Assembly (NCBI GenBank): GCA_963773085.1
Contig: CAVYZS010000008.1
Span: forward strand, 1-64,000
DNA: 64,000 nucleotides
Direction of reading: 5' to 3'
Source: JAENVT01 sp963773085
GTDB taxonomy: Bacteria > Actinomycetota > Acidimicrobiia > Acidimicrobiales > Ilumatobacteraceae
The translations under genes and the position numbers were made by a program. Below are positions 10,405-19,285 of the stretch, one piece after another (positions within the stretch are counted from its first letter, which is position 1; each line of letters begins with the position of its first letter). The notes beneath the pieces are model-generated. The model was not told the origin of the DNA, searched no databases, and saw only the letters and a list, made by a program, of their open reading frames with translations.

Positions 10405-11975
10405 GCCAGTGCCCCCTTGTCGTCGCTCGGACCCGCGCCTTCTGCGATGATTGCGATCAAGTCGTTGACCGTGGTGCCGTGGTTCACGATCTCGGCGACC
10501 TTGTGGCGATCGCGCATCACGACGATCCGGTGGGAGAGTCGAACCACCTCTTCGAGCTCGGCGGAGATGAACAGCACCGACATCCCGTCCTCGGCCAGCG
10601 ACGTGATGAGCCGCTGGATCTCGGCCTTGGCACCGACATCGATGCCTCGCGTGGGCTCGTCGAGGATGAGCAGTTTCGGAGCGGTGAGCAGCCAGCGAGC
10701 GAGCAGGACCTTCTGCTGGTTGCCGCCGGACAGGTTGCGCACGATTGCCTCGGGGTCCGTTGGTCGGATGTCGAGCGCCTTGATATAGCGATCGGCGATC
10801 TCCGCCTGCTGACGTCGAGGAATCGCCCGCGCCCAGCCGCGCTCGGACTGCATCGCCAACACAATGTTGGCGCGAACCGAGAGGTCGCCGATGAGCCCTT
10901 CGGACCTTCGGTTCTCCGACGAGAAGGCGATGCGGGATCCAAGGGCCACGTGCGGGTTGCGCATGCGCATCTCCTGGCCCTCCACGACGACGGTGCCGGT
11001 GTGGGCCCTGTCAGCGCCGTACAGCAGCCGAGCGATCTCGGTACGTCCGGAACCGAGCAGCCCAGCCAGCCCGACGATTTCTCCGCTGTGCAACTCGAGA
11101 TCGATCGGCCCGATCGCGCGGCGCCCCAAACCGTTGGCCTCGAGGAACAGCGGGGCAGAGCCGATATCGGCGCTGGACCGAGCTGTCACGTCGAGCTCAT
11201 CGAGCATGCCCAGGCTCCTGCCGAGCATCTCCGACACCAATTGCAATCGCGGTAGCTCGGCGGTGAGGTGTTCGCCGACCAGCAGCCCGTTCCGTAGGAC
11301 GGTGATGCGATCACTGATGCGGTACACCTGATCGAGGAAGTGGCTGACGAACAGCACTGCGACCCCCGAATCCCGAATGTGTTCGATGACCTCGAAGAGC
11401 TCGTCGACTTCGCGGGCGTCGAGGCTGGAGGTCGGTTCGTCGAGCACGAGCACCTGTGCTTCGACTTGAACTGCCCTGGCGATCGACACGAGTTGCTGAA
11501 CGGCGAGGGAATGCGAGGCGAGGGGTGAACCCGGATCGATGTCGAGGTGGAGTTGGGCCAGCACTTCGGCAGTTCGGCGGCGCATGTCCTTACGGTCGAT
11601 GGCTCCGAATCGCCGGCGCTCCCGACCAAGCATCACGTTCTCTGCCACGCTGAGGTTGGTTGCCAGGTTGATCTCTTGGTGAACAGTGCTGATTCCGAGC
11701 GATTGGGCGTGAGATGGGCTGCGAACCGTGACTGGCTCTCCGCGCAACAGGATCTCGCCGGCGGCCGGACGATGCACACCAGTGAGGGCCTTGATCAGCG
11801 TCGACTTCCCTGCGCCGTTCTCGCCGAGCAGAGCATGGACCTCGCCCGGCAGCAGCCTCATCGACACTCCGTCCAGCACCCGTGCACCGGGGAATGTCAC
11901 CGTGATCCCGCGCAGTTCGACTGTGGGAAGGCCCGGCTCTGTGACTGGACCTCGCTCGCTCGTGTGGGTCAGCAT
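10401..11975 (-). CDS. ytfR: Furanose-type sugar ABC transporter, double-domain ATPase
   Basis: This 524-residue protein contains two ABC ATPase domains in tandem, as in RbsA/AraG/YtfR. The first has Walker A GENGAGKST (near residue 55) and Walker B VLVLDEPTSSLD. The second has a degenerate Walker A (GLLGSGRTE) but a good signature (NLSGGNQQKVLLARWL) and Walker B LLILDEPTRGID. The second-domain Walker A change is usual for this family. It energises import by the YtfT/YjfF pair. It lies downstream of the binding-protein gene after a strong intercistronic hairpin at 12004-12031. Confidence 0.9.
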   Translation of the reverse strand: MLTHTSERGPVTEPGLPTVELRGITVTFPGARVLDGVSMRLLPGEVHALLGENGAGKSTLIKALTGVHRPAAGEILLRGEPVTVRSPSHAQSLGISTVHQEINLATNLSVAENVMLGRERRRFGAIDRKDMRRRTAEVLAQLHLDIDPGSPLASHSLAVQQLVSIARAVQVEAQVLVLDEPTSSLDAREVDELFEVIEHIRDSGVAVLFVSHFLDQVYRISDRITVLRNGLLVGEHLTAELPRLQLVSEMLGRSLGMLDELDVTARSSADIGSAPLFLEANGLGRRAIGPIDLELHSGEIVGLAGLLGSGRTEIARLLYGADRAHTGTVVVEGQEMRMRNPHVALGSRIAFSSENRRSEGLIGDLSVRANIVLAMQSERGWARAIPRRQQAEIADRYIKALDIRPTDPEAIVRNLSGGNQQKVLLARWLLTAPKLLILDEPTRGIDVGAKAEIQRLITSLAEDGMSVLFISAELEEVVRLSHRIVVMRDRHKVAEIVNHGTTVNDLIAIIAEGAGPSDDKGALA

Positions 11976-12003
11976 CGTGTCATCCCGGCTCGCTCACCGC
12001 GCC

Positions 12004-12031
12004 GGGGCCCGGCGTCGGTGACGCCGGGCCC
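12004..12031 (-). terminator. Intercistronic hairpin between binding protein and ATPase genes
   Basis: A perfect 12-bp G+C stem (GGGCCCGGCGTC at 12005-12016, loop GGT, GACGCCGGGCCC at 12020-12031) lies in the 72-nt gap after the ytfQ stop codon. Stable hairpins here commonly act as partial terminators or 3' mRNA stabilisers, so that the binding protein is made in excess over the membrane components. That role is inferred. Confidence 0.7.
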
Positions 12032-12047
12032 GGGGCAACATTTGAGA

Positions 12048-13115
12048 TCAGTATTGCCGATCGGGCAACGCTGCTACGGCCTGTTCCTGAGTGAACGTGG
12101 TTTCCTCGGTCACCACTCGTGTCGGCACCGTTTCGCCACCGAGGACCTTCCCGGCGAGCTGCATCAGTTGTGGCCCGAGGAGCGGTGAGCACTCGACGAT
12201 GAAGTTGATCTTCCCGTCAGCGAGTGCCTGCATGCCGTCGTGGACAGCGTCGATCGTGACGATCTTGATGTCTTTGCCGGGTACGAGGCCAGCGGCCTCG
12301 ATGGCCTCGATGGCACCCAGGCCCATGTCGTCGTTGTGGGCGAACACGAGGTCGATCTTCGGGTTGGCCTGAAGGAACGCCTCCATCACCTTCTTGCCGC
12401 CTTCACGGGTGAAGTCGCCGGTCTGCGAGGCGACGAACTTGAACTTGGGGTCCGTCACGACGTTGCGGAAGCCTTCGGCGCGGTCCAGCGCGGGCGCCGA
12501 GCCGGTCGTGCCCTGCAGCTCGACGATGTTCACGCTGTCGGCAGAGGCGAACTCGTCGTTGGCCCACTCGCCGGCCTTCTCACCTTCGAGGATGAAGTCG
12601 GACCCGAGGAACGTCTTGAACAGATCTGTCTCCTTCGAATCGATTGCCCGGTCGGTGAGGATGACCGGAATGCCTGCGGCCTTGGCCTCGCCCAGCACGG
12701 CATCCCACCCGGTTTCGACCACTGGAGAGAAGGCGATCAGGTCGACCTTCTGCTCGATGAACCCGCGGATCGACTCGACCTGTGCTTCTTGTTTGCCCTG
12801 GGCATCGGTGAACAGCAGGTCGGTTCCTGCGGTTGTGGCCGATTCTTGGATCGACTTCGTGTTCGCAGTTCTCCAACCACTCTCAGCTCCGACCTGGGCG
12901 AAGCCGAGCCTGTACTTGCTCAGGTCGGGAATGTCTCCGGTGGCGGCGGCGCCGGTGGTGGCGGCAGGTGCAACTGTGGTTTCGGCTGCGGGGGCCGCCG
13001 TCGTTGCTGCCGGCGCGTCCGTCGCATTGCTACTGGCGGAGTCCGAGCCGCACGCGCCCAGGATGAATGCGAGCGCGACCAAGGTCGCACCCGCTATCGG
13101 CTTCTTGCTCGACAT
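12048..13115 (-). CDS. ytfQ: Furanose-type sugar-binding lipoprotein, YtfQ-like
   Basis: From ATG 13115 (strong GGGGAGGAA upstream) the protein has 355 residues. It begins with a lipoprotein signal ending LALIFGACG-like (AFILGACGSD, Cys as lipidation site), then an Ala/Thr-rich linker and a periplasmic-binding-protein fold. The mature part resembles E. coli YtfQ closely: GFAQVGAESGWR, LLFTDAQGKQEAQVES, FSPVVETGWDAVLGEAK, VILTDRAIDSKE, VELQGTTGSAPALDR, SQTGDFTREGGKKVMEAF and FAHNDDMGLGAIEAIE. YtfQ binds galactofuranose and also arabinofuranose. Beside araBDA, an arabinose furanose is the more likely ligand. Confidence 0.9.
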   Translation of the reverse strand: MSSKKPIAGATLVALAFILGACGSDSASSNATDAPAATTAAPAAETTVAPAATTGAAATGDIPDLSKYRLGFAQVGAESGWRTANTKSIQESATTAGTDLLFTDAQGKQEAQVESIRGFIEQKVDLIAFSPVVETGWDAVLGEAKAAGIPVILTDRAIDSKETDLFKTFLGSDFILEGEKAGEWANDEFASADSVNIVELQGTTGSAPALDRAEGFRNVVTDPKFKFVASQTGDFTREGGKKVMEAFLQANPKIDLVFAHNDDMGLGAIEAIEAAGLVPGKDIKIVTIDAVHDGMQALADGKINFIVECSPLLGPQLMQLAGKVLGGETVPTRVVTEETTFTQEQAVAALPDRQY

Positions 13116-13227
13116 TTCTGTTCCTCCCCATGAAGGTTCACTTCGTCGACATGAGGCACTCGAATCGAGCGCCGTTGTGCGCTTTCCCCAAGGTCGACTC
13201 CGAGTCACCGTGACTCGTTGAGGTGAA

Positions 13228-13243
13228 TTGTTAACGCTAACAA
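13228..13243. promoter_or_regulatory. LacI-type operator O1 (ytfQ side)
   Basis: TTGTTAACGCTAACAA is palindromic at 14 of 16 positions, with the central CG typical of LacI-family sites. It overlaps the -10 of the minus-strand promoter of the transporter operon (TTGACC at 13251-13256, 17-bp spacer, TAACAA at 13228-13233). Binding would directly block polymerase. Confidence 0.75.
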
Positions 13244-13256
13244 CTCCCCGGGTCAA
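13228..13256 (-). promoter_or_regulatory. Promoter of the transporter-lacI operon
   Basis: Reading the minus strand, TTGACC (13251-13256) and TAACAA (13228-13233) are separated by 17 bp and lie about 110 bp upstream of the ytfQ start. The -10 is a weak match, but its overlap with operator O1 supports the assignment. Confidence 0.5.
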
Positions 13257-13283
13257 GAGATTTCGCGAACAGATTCGAAATAC

Positions 13284-13310
13284 TTGACACCGTGAGTGTT
13301 AACGTTCACA
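13284..13310. promoter_or_regulatory. LacI-type operator O2 with -35 box (araB side)
   Basis: TGTTAACGTTCACA (13297-13310) is palindromic except for one base pair and shares its core with O1. It lies eight bases after a perfect TTGACA (13284-13289), inside the spacer of the presumed araBDA promoter. No good -10 is visible. The two operators are 69 bp apart start to start, which would suit joint repression of both transcription units. Confidence 0.65.
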
Positions 13311-13400
13311 GTGTCGACGATCGTGACGTCGGTCGCCCTCGTTCGATCACACCTGATCGAACGACTTCCGACGCTGACTCAGTGAAGGAGTGGTCGAGCC

Positions 13401-15068
13401 GTGTCGGCGCAATACTCGGACAAGTACGTGGTCGGCGTTGACTTCGGGACGTTGGCAGCTCGTGCTTTGGTTGTCCGCGTGTCCGACGGGTTCGAAGCCG
13501 GCACCGGCGTGCACGCATATCCGCACGGCGTGATCGACGAACGGTTGCCGATTTCCGGCGAGGAGCTGCCCCCTGACTGGGCACTTCAGGATCCGAACGA
13601 CTACCTCATCTCGCTCGGCACAGCAGTCCGTCTCGCTGTTTCGGCTTCGCGCGTCGACCCCCAGGCGATCGTCGCGATCGCCACCGACTTCACCGCGTGC
13701 ACGATGATCCCGACACTTGTCGATGGGACGCCGCTGTCACAGCTGCCGGAGTTCAAGGACCGACCTCACGCCTACGCCAAGCTTTGGCGTCATCACGCGG
13801 CGCAGCCTCAGGCAGATCGGATCAACGCGATCGCTGCGGCCCGCAACGAGCCGTGGCTCAGTCGGTACGGCGGGCTCATCTCGTCTGAATGGGAGTTCGC
13901 CAAGGGGCTCGAACTGCTCGAGAACGACAGCGAGATCTATGGCGCTATGGAACGTTGGGTCGAGGCTGCCGACTGGATCGTCTGGCAGCTCTGCGGCCGC
14001 TACGTGCGCAACACGTGCACCGCGGGATACAAGGGCATTCGACAGGACGGCGTCTACCCGTCAACGGACTACCTCGCCGAACTCAACCCCGCCTTCGCCG
14101 GCTTCGTCGCCGAGAAGCTCGACCAGCCTGTCGGTGCGCTCGGCGAACCGGCGGGCACCCTCACCGCTCTCGCTGCGGCACGCCTCGGACTACGCGAGGG
14201 GATCGTGGTCGCGGTCGGCAACGTCGACGCGCACGTCACGGCGCCAGCAGCACGGGCGGTGGAGCCCGGCCGCCTCGTGGCGATCATGGGCACGTCGACC
14301 TGCCACGTCGTGAACTGCGACGCCCTGCGCAACGTTCCCGGCATGTGTGGCGTCGTCGACGGGGGCATCGTCGCAGGAAGCTGGGGTTACGAAGCCGGCC
14401 AGAGCGGGGTGGGCGACCTCTTCGCATGGTGCGCCAACTACGGAGTTCCCATCGAGTACGTGCACGCCGCGGCATCGGCAGGGATCGATCTCCACGATCA
14501 CCTGAGCAACCTCGCCGCGGCTCAAAAGGTCGGCCAACACGGGTTGCTCGCCCTCGATTGGCACAACGGGAACCGTTCGGTGCTCGTCAACCACGAGTTG
14601 TCGGGCGTCGTGCTGGGCCTCACCGTGAACACTCGCCCGGAGGACGTGTACAGAGCGCTTGTCGAGGCCACGGCCTTCGGGGCCAGAACGATCATCGACA
14701 CGCTCGTCGAGCATGGCGTAGCAGTCGACGAGTACATCGTTGCCGGCGGCCTGGCAAAGAACTCGATGGTGATGCAGATCTATGCAGACGTCCTTCGGCG
14801 GCCGCTCTCCGTGATCGGCTCCGAACAAGGGCCCGCATTGGGATCAGCGATCCATGCCGCGGTCGCCGTGGGCGCCTACCCCGATGTCGCCACGGCTTCG
14901 GCGGCCATGGGCTCGTTGCGCCCCGCCGTGTATCGACCTGCCCCTGCCGCCTCCGATCGCTACGACCGGCTGTTCGCCGAATACACCGAGCTTCACGATC
15001 ACTTCGGTCGCGGCGGCTCCGATGTCATGCGCCGGCTCAAGCGACTTCGCCGCGAGGCGATGACATGA
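13401..15068 (+). CDS. araB: L-ribulokinase
   Basis: This FGGY-family kinase of 555 residues phosphorylates L-ribulose in L-arabinose breakdown. The N-terminal ATPase fold starts VVGVDFGTLAARALVV. FKDRPHAYAKLWRHHAAQ, YGGLISSEWEFAKGLEL and the C-terminal FGARTIIDTL and VAGGLAKNSMVMQIYAD blocks are characteristic of AraB rather than xylulokinase. Its length matches the usual 550-570. GTG 13401 is chosen because GAAGGAG lies ten bases upstream and the FGGY domain begins at once. It is the first gene of araBDA, transcribed away from the importer, and its stop overlaps the araD start (ATGA). Confidence 0.92.
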   Translation: MSAQYSDKYVVGVDFGTLAARALVVRVSDGFEAGTGVHAYPHGVIDERLPISGEELPPDWALQDPNDYLISLGTAVRLAVSASRVDPQAIVAIATDFTACTMIPTLVDGTPLSQLPEFKDRPHAYAKLWRHHAAQPQADRINAIAAARNEPWLSRYGGLISSEWEFAKGLELLENDSEIYGAMERWVEAADWIVWQLCGRYVRNTCTAGYKGIRQDGVYPSTDYLAELNPAFAGFVAEKLDQPVGALGEPAGTLTALAAARLGLREGIVVAVGNVDAHVTAPAARAVEPGRLVAIMGTSTCHVVNCDALRNVPGMCGVVDGGIVAGSWGYEAGQSGVGDLFAWCANYGVPIEYVHAAASAGIDLHDHLSNLAAAQKVGQHGLLALDWHNGNRSVLVNHELSGVVLGLTVNTRPEDVYRALVEATAFGARTIIDTLVEHGVAVDEYIVAGGLAKNSMVMQIYADVLRRPLSVIGSEQGPALGSAIHAAVAVGAYPDVATASAAMGSLRPAVYRPAPAASDRYDRLFAEYTELHDHFGRGGSDVMRRLKRLRREAMT

Positions 15069-15772
15069 GCACCACGAGCTCAATCGCCGCAACCATCGAT
15101 CGATTGCGGGTCGAAGTCGCGGCCTTGCATCGCGAGCTTGTTCGTTACGGCCTCGTCGTATGGACGGCGGGAAACATCTCCGCACGGGTACCCGGCGCCG
15201 ATCTCCTCGTCATCAAGCCGTCGGGTGTGCCGTACGACGAGCTGACGCCCGAGAAGATGGTCGTCTGCGATCTCAACGGCAACGTCGTCGAGGGCGACCT
15301 CCAGCCGTCGTCCGACACGGCCACATCGGCCTTCGTGTATCGCTCGATGCCCCACGTCGGTGGCGTCGTGCACACACATTCCACCTACGCGACAGCGTGG
15401 GCTAGTCGCGGAGAATCGATTCCGTGTGTGCTGACGATGATGGCCGACGAGTTCGGCGGCGAGATCCCGATCGGTCCATTCGCCCAGATCGGAGACGAGG
15501 AGATCGGCAGGGCGATCGTCGACACGCTTCGCGACCATCGCTCGAATGCCGTCCTGCTCAAGAACCACGGGGTGTTCACGATCGGGAGAACCGCCCAGGA
15601 CGCTGTCAAGGCCGCCGTCATGTGCGAAGACGTGGCCCGCAGCGTGCATATCGCCCGTCAGCTCGGCAGTCCGATCCCGATTGCGCAGGCCGACATCGAC
15701 GCCCTCTACGACCGCTACCAGAACGAGTACGGGCAGCGCCCCGCGATCTCGACAGAACAGGACAAGCCATGA
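15065..15772 (+). CDS. araD: L-ribulose-5-phosphate 4-epimerase
   Basis: The product has 235 residues (E. coli AraD has 231) and converts L-ribulose 5-phosphate to D-xylulose 5-phosphate. It is a class II aldolase-fold enzyme. The phosphate-binding residues are visible in TAGNISARVPG and KPSGVPYDELTPE. Zinc-binding histidines lie in VHTHSTYATAWA and further on in LLKNHGVFTIG. The start ATG overlaps the araB stop by four bases and the stop overlaps the araA start in the same way, so the three genes are one coupled operon. Confidence 0.92.
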   Translation: MSTTSSIAATIDRLRVEVAALHRELVRYGLVVWTAGNISARVPGADLLVIKPSGVPYDELTPEKMVVCDLNGNVVEGDLQPSSDTATSAFVYRSMPHVGGVVHTHSTYATAWASRGESIPCVLTMMADEFGGEIPIGPFAQIGDEEIGRAIVDTLRDHRSNAVLLKNHGVFTIGRTAQDAVKAAVMCEDVARSVHIARQLGSPIPIAQADIDALYDRYQNEYGQRPAISTEQDKP

Positions 15773-17314
15773 CCTCGCTCATCGACATTCACGACTCGCG
15801 AACCCACTCCCGCAATCCCGGAGCCGGGGAGATCTGGTTCCTGACGGGCAGTCAGTCGATGTACGGCGAGGGCACGCTGCGGCAAGTGGAAACCCAGTCG
15901 AGGAGCGTCGCCGAGATGCTTCTGGCGGACGGGTCGCAACCCGCCGAGGTCGTGTGGAAACCCGTGTTGATCGACTCGGCCAACATTCGCCGCGCATGCC
16001 TCGACGCGAACCGCGACGATCGCTGCATCGGCGTGATCACCTGGATGCACACATTCTCTCCCGCGAAGATGTGGATCCAGGGCCTCGATGAGTTGCGCAA
16101 ACCGTTGCTCCACTTGCATACGCAGGCCAACGAGTCGCTGCCCTGGTCGACGATCGACATGGACTTCATGAACCTCAACCAGGCTGCCCACGGTGATCGC
16201 GAGTTCGCCCACGTACAGACTCGACTCGGCATCGCCCGCAAGACGGTGGCCGGCCATGTCAGCGATCCCGCGGTGCAACGACGCATAGTCACTTGGATGC
16301 GTGCCTGCGCGGGTGCGGCAGCGCTTCGGCAGCTACGGATGGCGAGGTTCGGCGACAATATGCGCAACGTCGCAGTCACTGACGGCGACAAGGTCGAGGC
16401 CGAGCATCGCTTCGGAGTGTCGGTCAACAGCTATGCGGTCAATGATCTCGTCGCGGTCGTCGAGCAGGTCGGCGATGCCGCGGTCGACGAATTGGTCCAG
16501 ACGTATCTCGATCTCTACGACGTGGCTACCGAGCTCCGTCCGGGGGCCGAGCGGGCGACGAGAGCTTCGCGACGCGGCCCGCATCGAGGCGGGCCTGCGC
16601 GACTTCCTCGACGACGGGGGATTTCGCGGGTTCACGACCAACTTCGAGGACCTCGGTGGCCTGCGACAACTTCCCGGCCTCGCCGTGCAACGGCTGATGG
16701 CGGATGGCTACGGCTTCGGTGCGGAGGGCGACTGGAAGACCGGATCGATGGTCCACACCCTGAAAGCGATGTCGGCCGGTCTTCCCGGCGGGACCTCGTT
16801 CATGGAGGATTACACATATCACCTCGGACCGGGCACCCCAAAGGTTCTCGGCGCTCACATGCTCGAGGTCTGCCCATCGATCACGACATCATCTGTTCGC
16901 GTGGAGATTCATCCGCTCGACATCGGTGGCCGAAACGACCCGGTGCGCCTGCGCTTCGTCGCCGATCCCGGCCCGGCGATCATTGTCGGGCTCGCCGATC
17001 TCGGCGACCGCTTCCGATTCGTGCTCAACGAGGTCGATCTCGTCGAGCCAGACGAGCCGATGCCCTTGCTGCCCGTCGCTCACGCGATGTGGACGCCCAG
17101 ACCGTCGATGACCACGGCGCTCGAGTGCTGGTTGACCAGTGGCGGACCGCACCACACGGTGCTGTCGTCGAGCGTCGATACCGAGGCGGTTCATGACCTC
17201 GTGACGATGCTTCGGACGGAACTCGTCGTCATCGACAGCGAGACGACGACTCGGCGTTTCGGCGATGAGCTGCGGTGGAACCAGGCGTACTATCGCCTCG
17301 CGCAAGGTTTCTGA
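15769..17314 (+). CDS. araA: L-arabinose isomerase (one frameshift)
   Basis: About 514 residues are read in two frames with a +1 shift near nt 16545-16560, next to a run of five G. L-arabinose isomerase interconverts L-arabinose and L-ribulose. The N-terminal half has IWFLTGSQSMYGEGTL and THTFSPAKMWIQG-like text (WMHTFSPAKMWI). The C-terminal half keeps the four metal/catalytic residues in FTTNFEDL, SFMEDYTYHL, HMLEVCPS and GGPHHTV. Because all active-site blocks survive and the shift sits by a homopolymer, I regard it as a sequence error in a working gene. Start by ATGA overlap with araD. Confidence 0.88.
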
Positions 17315-17442
17315 ACTCGACGAAGTCGACGGTCAGGTCCAGATGGCGAACTGTTGTCACAGCGTTTGTCCGGCGATGTCGTCGAGAGCGCTCGCTGAGG
17401 CCACCGGCTGCTCACACTGACCGATCCGGCCTCCGTCGTCAC

Positions 17443-17490
17443 CGGCCGGTGTCGCTATTGATGCAGGCCTTGTTCGCAACTGGTCGACAT
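17443..17490 (+). pseudogene. BTAD-domain remnant, echo of the gene at 0.2-5.3 kb
   Basis: This segment encodes RPVSLLMQALFATGRH and matches 42 of 47 bases of the BTAD coding region at 722-768. The flanks show no further similarity and no long open frame. The 190-nt gap after araA holds nothing else I can recognise. It looks like a leftover of a lost or rearranged SARP-type gene. Confidence 0.55.
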
Positions 17491-17504
17491 CTCGGCGCAC
17501 TTCT

Positions 17505-17820
17505 TCACTTGAAACGGGTGCGCAGACCGGACAGGTGCTCGTAGAGCTCGGGGTCAGCGGCGTGCCCGAATGCGGCCGCGAGCGTGCCGCGTATTCCGGA
17601 CACGGGATCGAGTAGTCCGGAAAACGATCATCTCGTCACCGGGATCGCTCGGTCCTTCGAACCGGTAGAGCCGCTCGACGATCGCCTCGTCGACCGCGCA
17701 CGGCGAACTTCCTCCATCGCTTCGCAGGAGCCCATCGACCAGCTCGAATTCAGCCGTGTACCCGAGCGTGCGCAACATGTCGACCGCCTCGGTAACCGTG
17801 ATGGGGCTGTTGTCGTCCAT
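17505..17820 (-). CDS. Small hypothetical protein (one frameshift)
   Basis: The frame opening at 17820 (MDDNSPITVTEAVDMLRTLGY) runs to about nt 17620. There a +1 shift restores GLLDPVSGIRGTLAAAF and the end YEHLSGLRTRFK with a stop at 17505-17507, giving about 105 residues. The N-terminal half has a VTEAVDMLRTLGYTAEFEL pattern and a CAVDEAIVERLYRFEGPSDPGDEMIVF core, acidic and apparently cytosolic. I do not recognise a family with certainty. The restored tail continues the reading in a way the uncorrected frame does not, which supports a real gene. Confidence 0.6.
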
Positions 17821-17924
17821 TCCTCAGAGGCTAACGACATCGACTGAGTTGAATCGCGAGAGATCGACCGTTCGCGGCATCAGCCGTTGGGGAGTACCGA
17901 TGCGACCTTCTATGGTTCGAGACG

Positions 17925-19271
17925 ATGACCGACCGCAGCCCGTTCCACGACGACCCCGCCGACGACGGCCTCGCCCACAACACCGGTCGCGGCGCCCCAG
18001 CGGCCGCCGGCTCTGCCGACGCCGTCCTCGACCACATCCGCCGCGGCGAGCATCTGATCGTCCCGTTGGGCAACGGCGAACCGGTCGCCCTGCTCGATGC
18101 GATCGAAGCTGCGGCCGCCGGCGGGTCCATCGACGACGTCACCGTCCATCAGATGCACGCCCTGCGCGACCGCCCGTACCTCCACGGCGAGTACGGCGAC
18201 CGCCTTCGCCACGTCTCGTACTTCCTGTCACCGATCACCAGGTCCTGCTTTCGCAATGGGACGGTCGATCTGGTCCCCAACCACTTCTCAGAAGTGTTCT
18301 CACACATGCAAAGACGCACCACCGACCCGCTCGTGATCGCCTGCGCCTCACCACCGGACAGGCACGGCTACTTCTCCCTCGGCGTGTCCGCCGACTACTC
18401 GGCGAGCTTCATCGGCCGCGGCCGTTTCTTCCTCGAAGTGAACGAGTTCATGCCGCGGACGTTCGGCCGCAACCAGATCCACATCTCTCAGATCGAAGGC
18501 TGGTACTGCAACGACGCGCCGCTCGTCGAGGTTCCCCCTCCTGACATCGACGACGACGACCGCACGATTGCTGCCCACGTTGCCGAACGCATCCCCAACG
18601 GGGCTTGCCTGCAGACCGGGATCGGTGCGATTCCCAACGCCATCATGACGGCCCTCGCCGGCCACCGCGACCTGGGCGTGCACACCGAACTCCTCTCCGA
18701 CGGTTTGGTGGATCTGGTGGAACTCGGTGTCGTCAACGGCGTCCGCAAGCTCCACAACCGCACCAAGGTCGTCGGCACGTTCGCCCTGGGCACCAGCCGC
18801 CTGTACGACTTCCTCCACGAGAACACCGCCATCGAACTGTGGTCGGCTCGCTACGTCAACGACCCGCGTCTGCTGTCTCGCGAACAGAACTTCGTCTCGA
18901 TCAACGCCACATTGTCCGTCGACTTCCTCGGTCAGTGCGCCTCCGAAACCCTCGGTGGCCAGTACTACTCGTCATCGGGCGGCCAGGTCGACTTCGCCCG
19001 CGGTGCGATGTACTCCGACGGAGGCCAAGGCTTCATCGTCCTCCACTCGACCGCCGCCCGCGGCACCGTCTCCCGGATCGTCCCCCGGCTCCCGAGCGGC
19101 GAAGTCGTCACCAACTCCAAGAACACGGTCGACAAGGTCGTCACCGAATTCGGCGTCGCCGAACTCCGCGCCAGGACGATCAGGGAACGAACCAGGGGAT
19201 TGATAGCCATCGCCCACCCCGACCATCGCGCCAAACTCACCGCCGAAGCCCACAGCCTCGGCTACCTATGA
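17925..19271 (+). CDS. Acetyl-CoA hydrolase/transferase family protein
   Basis: This 448-residue cytosolic enzyme of the acetyl-CoA hydrolase / 4-hydroxybutyrate CoA-transferase family moves CoA between acyl groups via a glutamyl-CoA intermediate. Family blocks are GACLQTGIGAIPNAIM, GVHTELLSDGLVDLVELG (containing the likely catalytic Glu), VVGTFALGTSRLYDF, NFVSINATLSVDFLGQ and the C-terminal SSGGQVDFARGAMYSDGGQ. The preferred acyl group cannot be told from sequence. The first 25 residues are hydrophilic and poorly conserved, so a later start is possible. No operon partner is evident. Confidence 0.85.
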   Translation: MTDRSPFHDDPADDGLAHNTGRGAPAAAGSADAVLDHIRRGEHLIVPLGNGEPVALLDAIEAAAAGGSIDDVTVHQMHALRDRPYLHGEYGDRLRHVSYFLSPITRSCFRNGTVDLVPNHFSEVFSHMQRRTTDPLVIACASPPDRHGYFSLGVSADYSASFIGRGRFFLEVNEFMPRTFGRNQIHISQIEGWYCNDAPLVEVPPPDIDDDDRTIAAHVAERIPNGACLQTGIGAIPNAIMTALAGHRDLGVHTELLSDGLVDLVELGVVNGVRKLHNRTKVVGTFALGTSRLYDFLHENTAIELWSARYVNDPRLLSREQNFVSINATLSVDFLGQCASETLGGQYYSSSGGQVDFARGAMYSDGGQGFIVLHSTAARGTVSRIVPRLPSGEVVTNSKNTVDKVVTEFGVAELRARTIRERTRGLIAIAHPDHRAKLTAEAHSLGYL

Positions 19272-19285
19272 GGCTTACAACATCG

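Noticed and set aside
12048..13256. Longer reading of the sugar-binding protein from 13256
   Set aside because: The first 47 codons cross the operators and promoter and precede a perfect lipoprotein signal with its own ribosome-binding site.
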